Assembly: GCA_900544725.1 (NCBI GenBank)
Contig: UQWK01000070.1
Location: 1-8,108, forward strand
Direction: 5' to 3'
DNA length: 8,108 bases
From: an uncultured Collinsella sp.
Lineage (GTDB): Bacteria; Actinomycetota; Coriobacteriia; Coriobacteriales; Coriobacteriaceae
Shown here one piece after another: positions 6,513 through 8,108 of the stretch. Below the pieces are notes generated by a model, which had not been told where the DNA came from, did not search any database, and was given only the letters and a program-made list of their open reading frames with translations. The position numbers and the translations under genes are program-made. Positions within the stretch are counted from its first letter, which is position 1. Every line of letters starts with the position of its first letter.

Positions 6513-6541
6513 GTTACGCGGTTTGGTCAAAACCGCGTAAC
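6513..6541 (-). terminator. Terminator-like 12-bp hairpin at the end of the DAHP synthase gene
   Basis: GTTACGCGGTTT (6513-6524) and AAACCGCGTAAC (6530-6541) form a perfect 12-bp stem with a five-base loop. The stem base overlaps the first base of the TAG stop region of the minus-strand DAHP synthase gene. No T-run follows on either strand, so it is not a textbook intrinsic terminator. It may act as a 3' stabilising structure, or as a bidirectional terminator between the convergent genes. Confidence 0.5.
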
Positions 6542-7572
6542 TAAATCCGTTCCGCGATCTCGTGGATGAGGTAGTCGGTCTTTTCCCAGCCCAGGCACGG
6601 ATCGGTGATCGACTTGCCAAAGACACCGCCGTCGACCGGCTGGTTGCCATCCTCCAAGTAGGACTCGATCATAAAGCCCTTGACCAGCTTGGAGATGGAC
6701 TCGTTGCGGCGGCAGCTGTCGAGCACCTCCTTGCAAATGCGATACTGCTCCAGCGGACGCTTGCCCGAGTTGTCGTGGTTGCAGTCGATGACCGCTGCGG
6801 GATTGGCATAGCCGGCGTGCTCGGTATAGCGCTCGGCCAGGCGCTCCAGATGCTCGTAGTGGTAATTGGGGTAGGTGCGCCCATCGAGGCCGATGTAGCC
6901 ACGCATAACGGCGTGCGCGAGCGGATTGCCGTCGCACTCGACCTCCCAGTTGCGGAAGATGAAGCTCTGGTGCGCCTGCGCGGCGTAAATGGAGTTGAGC
7001 ATAACGGTGGTAGAGCCGGCAGTGGGATTCTTCATGCCGACGGGTACCGAAATGCCGCTCGACACCAGACGGTGCTCCTGGTTCTCGACCGAGCGTGCGC
7101 CCACGGCAACATAGCTCAGCAGGTCAACGAGGTACTGGTAGTTGGACGGATAGAGCATCTCGTCGGCGGTGAAGAAGCCCGTTTCCTTAATAACGCGCAG
7201 GTGCATATGGCGGATGGCCTTGACGCCCTCGAGCAGGTCGTCGGGAGCCTCGGGGTTGGGGTTGTGCAGAAGACCCTTGTAACCGGTGCCCTTGGTACGC
7301 GGCTTATTGGTGTAGACGCGCGGAATGACGATGAGCTTGTCCTTGACCTCCTCGGCGCTCTTGGCCAGTCGGTTCATGTACTCAAGTACCGAATCCTCGC
7401 GGTCGGCAGAGCACGGGCCGATGATGAGCACCTTGCGTGCGTCCTCGCCGGTAAAGACTTTGGCGACCTCGGCGTCAAATGCCTGCTTTTTGGCGGTAAG
7501 CTCGGCAGAAAGCGGCATTTCCTCGCGGATCTCCATGGGGATCGGCAACTTGCGTTTGAATTCCATGGCCAT
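6541..7572 (-). CDS. 3-deoxy-7-phosphoheptulonate (DAHP) synthase, class I alpha
   Basis: This 343-residue cytosolic enzyme condenses phosphoenolpyruvate and erythrose 4-phosphate into DAHP, the entry step of the shikimate pathway to Phe, Tyr and Trp. Family motifs run in order: IGPCS at 51-55 with metal ligand C54, NKPRTKGTGYKGL from 89 with the KPRT substrate loop, GARSVENQEHR at 158-168, PVGMKNPT at 177-184, DCNHDNS at 263-269 with metal ligand H266, the ES-Y-L-DG-Q stretch with E303, and SITDPCLGW with D324. The four metal ligands of E. coli AroG are therefore all present. The length matches AroF/G/H. Which aromatic amino acid inhibits it cannot be read safely, so no isozyme letter is given. 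GAGGAGG precedes the ATG by five bases; a second ATG two codons in is possible but worse spaced. The gene is apparently monocistronic, facing the ABC operon. Confidence 0.96.
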   Translation of the reverse strand: MAMEFKRKLPIPMEIREEMPLSAELTAKKQAFDAEVAKVFTGEDARKVLIIGPCSADREDSVLEYMNRLAKSAEEVKDKLIVIPRVYTNKPRTKGTGYKGLLHNPNPEAPDDLLEGVKAIRHMHLRVIKETGFFTADEMLYPSNYQYLVDLLSYVAVGARSVENQEHRLVSSGISVPVGMKNPTAGSTTVMLNSIYAAQAHQSFIFRNWEVECDGNPLAHAVMRGYIGLDGRTYPNYHYEHLERLAERYTEHAGYANPAAVIDCNHDNSGKRPLEQYRICKEVLDSCRRNESISKLVKGFMIESYLEDGNQPVDGGVFGKSITDPCLGWEKTDYLIHEIAERI

Positions 7573-7626
7573 AGGGGCCTCCTCAATCTATAGAAAGAGC
7601 AATAAGCGTATTGTCGAGTGTTCGGC

Positions 7627-7655
7627 ATTATCCGCTGTCGCACGCTAAAGTGCAA
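7627..7655 (-). promoter_or_regulatory. Sigma-70-type promoter for the DAHP synthase gene
   Basis: On the minus strand TTGCAC (7650-7655) and GATAAT (7627-7632) are separated by 17 bases, four and five of six matches to the consensus hexamers at ideal spacing. Transcription would start near 7620, leaving a leader of about 48 bases before the ATG with the GAGGAGG site. That leader is too short for a T-box or peptide attenuator, so any aromatic amino acid control would be by an operator or by enzyme inhibition. Confidence 0.65.
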
Positions 7656-7790
7656 GCCCTTGTCACCCCGAAACCCACCAAAAAGGGACAGGTTTATTTT
7701 GGCAGGTTTTATCTGGGCAAACGTCGGAGGATGTCGGGAGGGAGTGGCGCCACGCGGGACCCTAAGGCTGTTGTCGGTTCCCCAGGAAAC
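7656..7790. other. Intergenic stretch with small palindromes, no gene
   Basis: No frame here has a convincing start and product. Two symmetric features are visible: CCAAAA (7678-7683) facing TTTTGG (7697-7702) around GGGACAGG, and a perfect 10-bp palindrome GTGGCGCCAC (7744-7753). The AAAAGGGACAGGTTTATTTT stretch looks like intergenic repeat sequence rather than gene control, but this is only an impression. It separates the DAHP synthase promoter from the inverted-repeat element to the right. Confidence 0.35.
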
Positions 7791-8030
7791 ACTCCGTGGG
7801 CAAAAAATGCCAAATATGAGTACGGTTGCTAACCTAGTAACATATCGGTCTAGCGAGATAATAGACAAAGTGAAAAATACGTTCATTAACGTTGGCACGC
7901 AGAAGCCTGCTAACGGGCGTTTTGATTAATTCAAAGGCGTATAGAGGCCGCAAAGAGGTCGTTTGAGGTGGTTTTGGCTGTTACTAAAAAGGTGACAGTA
8001 CTCATATTTGTCTTTTTTTGCCCACGGGGT
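7791..8030. mobile_element. MITE-like element with ~30-bp terminal inverted repeats
   Basis: The left end (7794-7823, beginning CCGTGGGCAAAAAA) and the right end (7998-8027, ending TTTTTTTGCCCACGG) are inverted copies, matching at 28 of 30 positions. Allowing one mismatch the match extends outward to 7791 and 8030. Inward, after 11 diverged bases on each side, TAGTAACA (7835-7842) faces TGTTACTA (7979-7986), so about 50 bp of each end share an origin. The 136-bp interior is AT-richer and encodes nothing recognisable. Size, paired ends and lack of a transposase gene fit a miniature inverted-repeat element, moved by an enzyme encoded elsewhere. No clear target-site duplication is visible. A large folded RNA is an alternative explanation of the symmetry. 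Confidence 0.6.
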
Positions 8031-8108
8031 CTGGAAAGCGCCGTCAATCAGGTCCCAGGGAAGGCGTTTCGAGGCTCGAAGGACACAAAACGGGGGCGCA
8101 GGTTGTCC
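8031..8108. other. Right-edge region, no supported complete gene
   Basis: A minus-strand frame is open from the window edge at 8108 through the right inverted repeat to a TAA at 7926-7928 (60 codons) without any start codon. It could be the C-terminal end of a gene that begins beyond the window, or chance in GC-rich DNA. No domain is recognisable in it. Confidence 0.25.

Noticed and set aside
6562..7593. Long plus-strand open frame of 343 codons opposite the DAHP synthase gene
   Set aside because: It is the antisense shadow of a highly conserved enzyme in GC-rich DNA, with no family motifs of its own.
7374..7898. Minus-strand open frame running from the inverted-repeat element into the DAHP synthase gene
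   Set aside because: Its C-terminal half is a shifted frame over the DAHP synthase, and its upstream half crosses the promoter and repeat regions with no recognisable protein sequence.
7618..7929. Plus-strand short frames across the repeat-rich right end
   Set aside because: They cover the promoter and inverted repeats, have no good ribosome binding sites and show no protein-like pattern outside the repeat-encoded PWAK stretch.
1..8108. CRISPR array, tRNA or rRNA genes
   Set aside because: I saw no regularly spaced direct repeats, no tRNA cloverleaf with a T-loop GTTCRA signature in context, and no rRNA-like conserved stretches.

Overview
The window looks like a chromosomal segment from a high-GC gut actinobacterium of the class Coriobacteriia, most likely Collinsella or a close relative. 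This is inferred from the moderately high GC, the style of the proteins, strong GGAGG-type ribosome binding sites and the intergenic repeat-like elements. No rRNA, tRNA, integrase or plasmid gene is visible to fix the taxon.

Layout from left to right. Positions 1-123 hold no gene I can support. From 124 to 1977, on the minus strand, lies a possible small operon: a 69-residue hypothetical protein, an AraC-family regulator with an N-terminal cupin-like domain, and a HAD-family phosphatase. After a 253-bp gap, a minus-strand gene (2231-3217) encodes a single polypeptide that joins a MutT-like NUDIX hydrolase to a Vsr-type mismatch endonuclease. It diverges from a plus-strand pair (3366-6351) encoding a BceAB/FtsX-type ABC exporter: an ATPase whose stop overlaps the start of a 736-residue, roughly ten-helix permease with a large extracellular domain. 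The 148-bp divergent intergenic region carries two dyads and a helically phased direct repeat that could be operators. A convergent intergenic region (6352-6540) holds a long, regular stem-loop element and a separate 12-bp hairpin at the end of the next gene. Then comes a minus-strand class I DAHP synthase (6541-7572), the first enzyme of the shikimate pathway, with a very good sigma-70-type promoter upstream. The last ~450 bp carry no supported gene but contain a ~240-bp element bounded by ~30-bp near-perfect terminal inverted repeats, with the look of a MITE.

The genes fall into four independent functional units: a regulator plus phosphatase of unknown substrate, a DNA/nucleotide-pool repair fusion, a peptide-antibiotic-type exporter, and aromatic amino acid biosynthesis. 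The points most worth following up are the NUDIX-Vsr fusion, the structured 99-bp intergenic element at 6401-6499 and the terminal-inverted-repeat element at 7791-8030.
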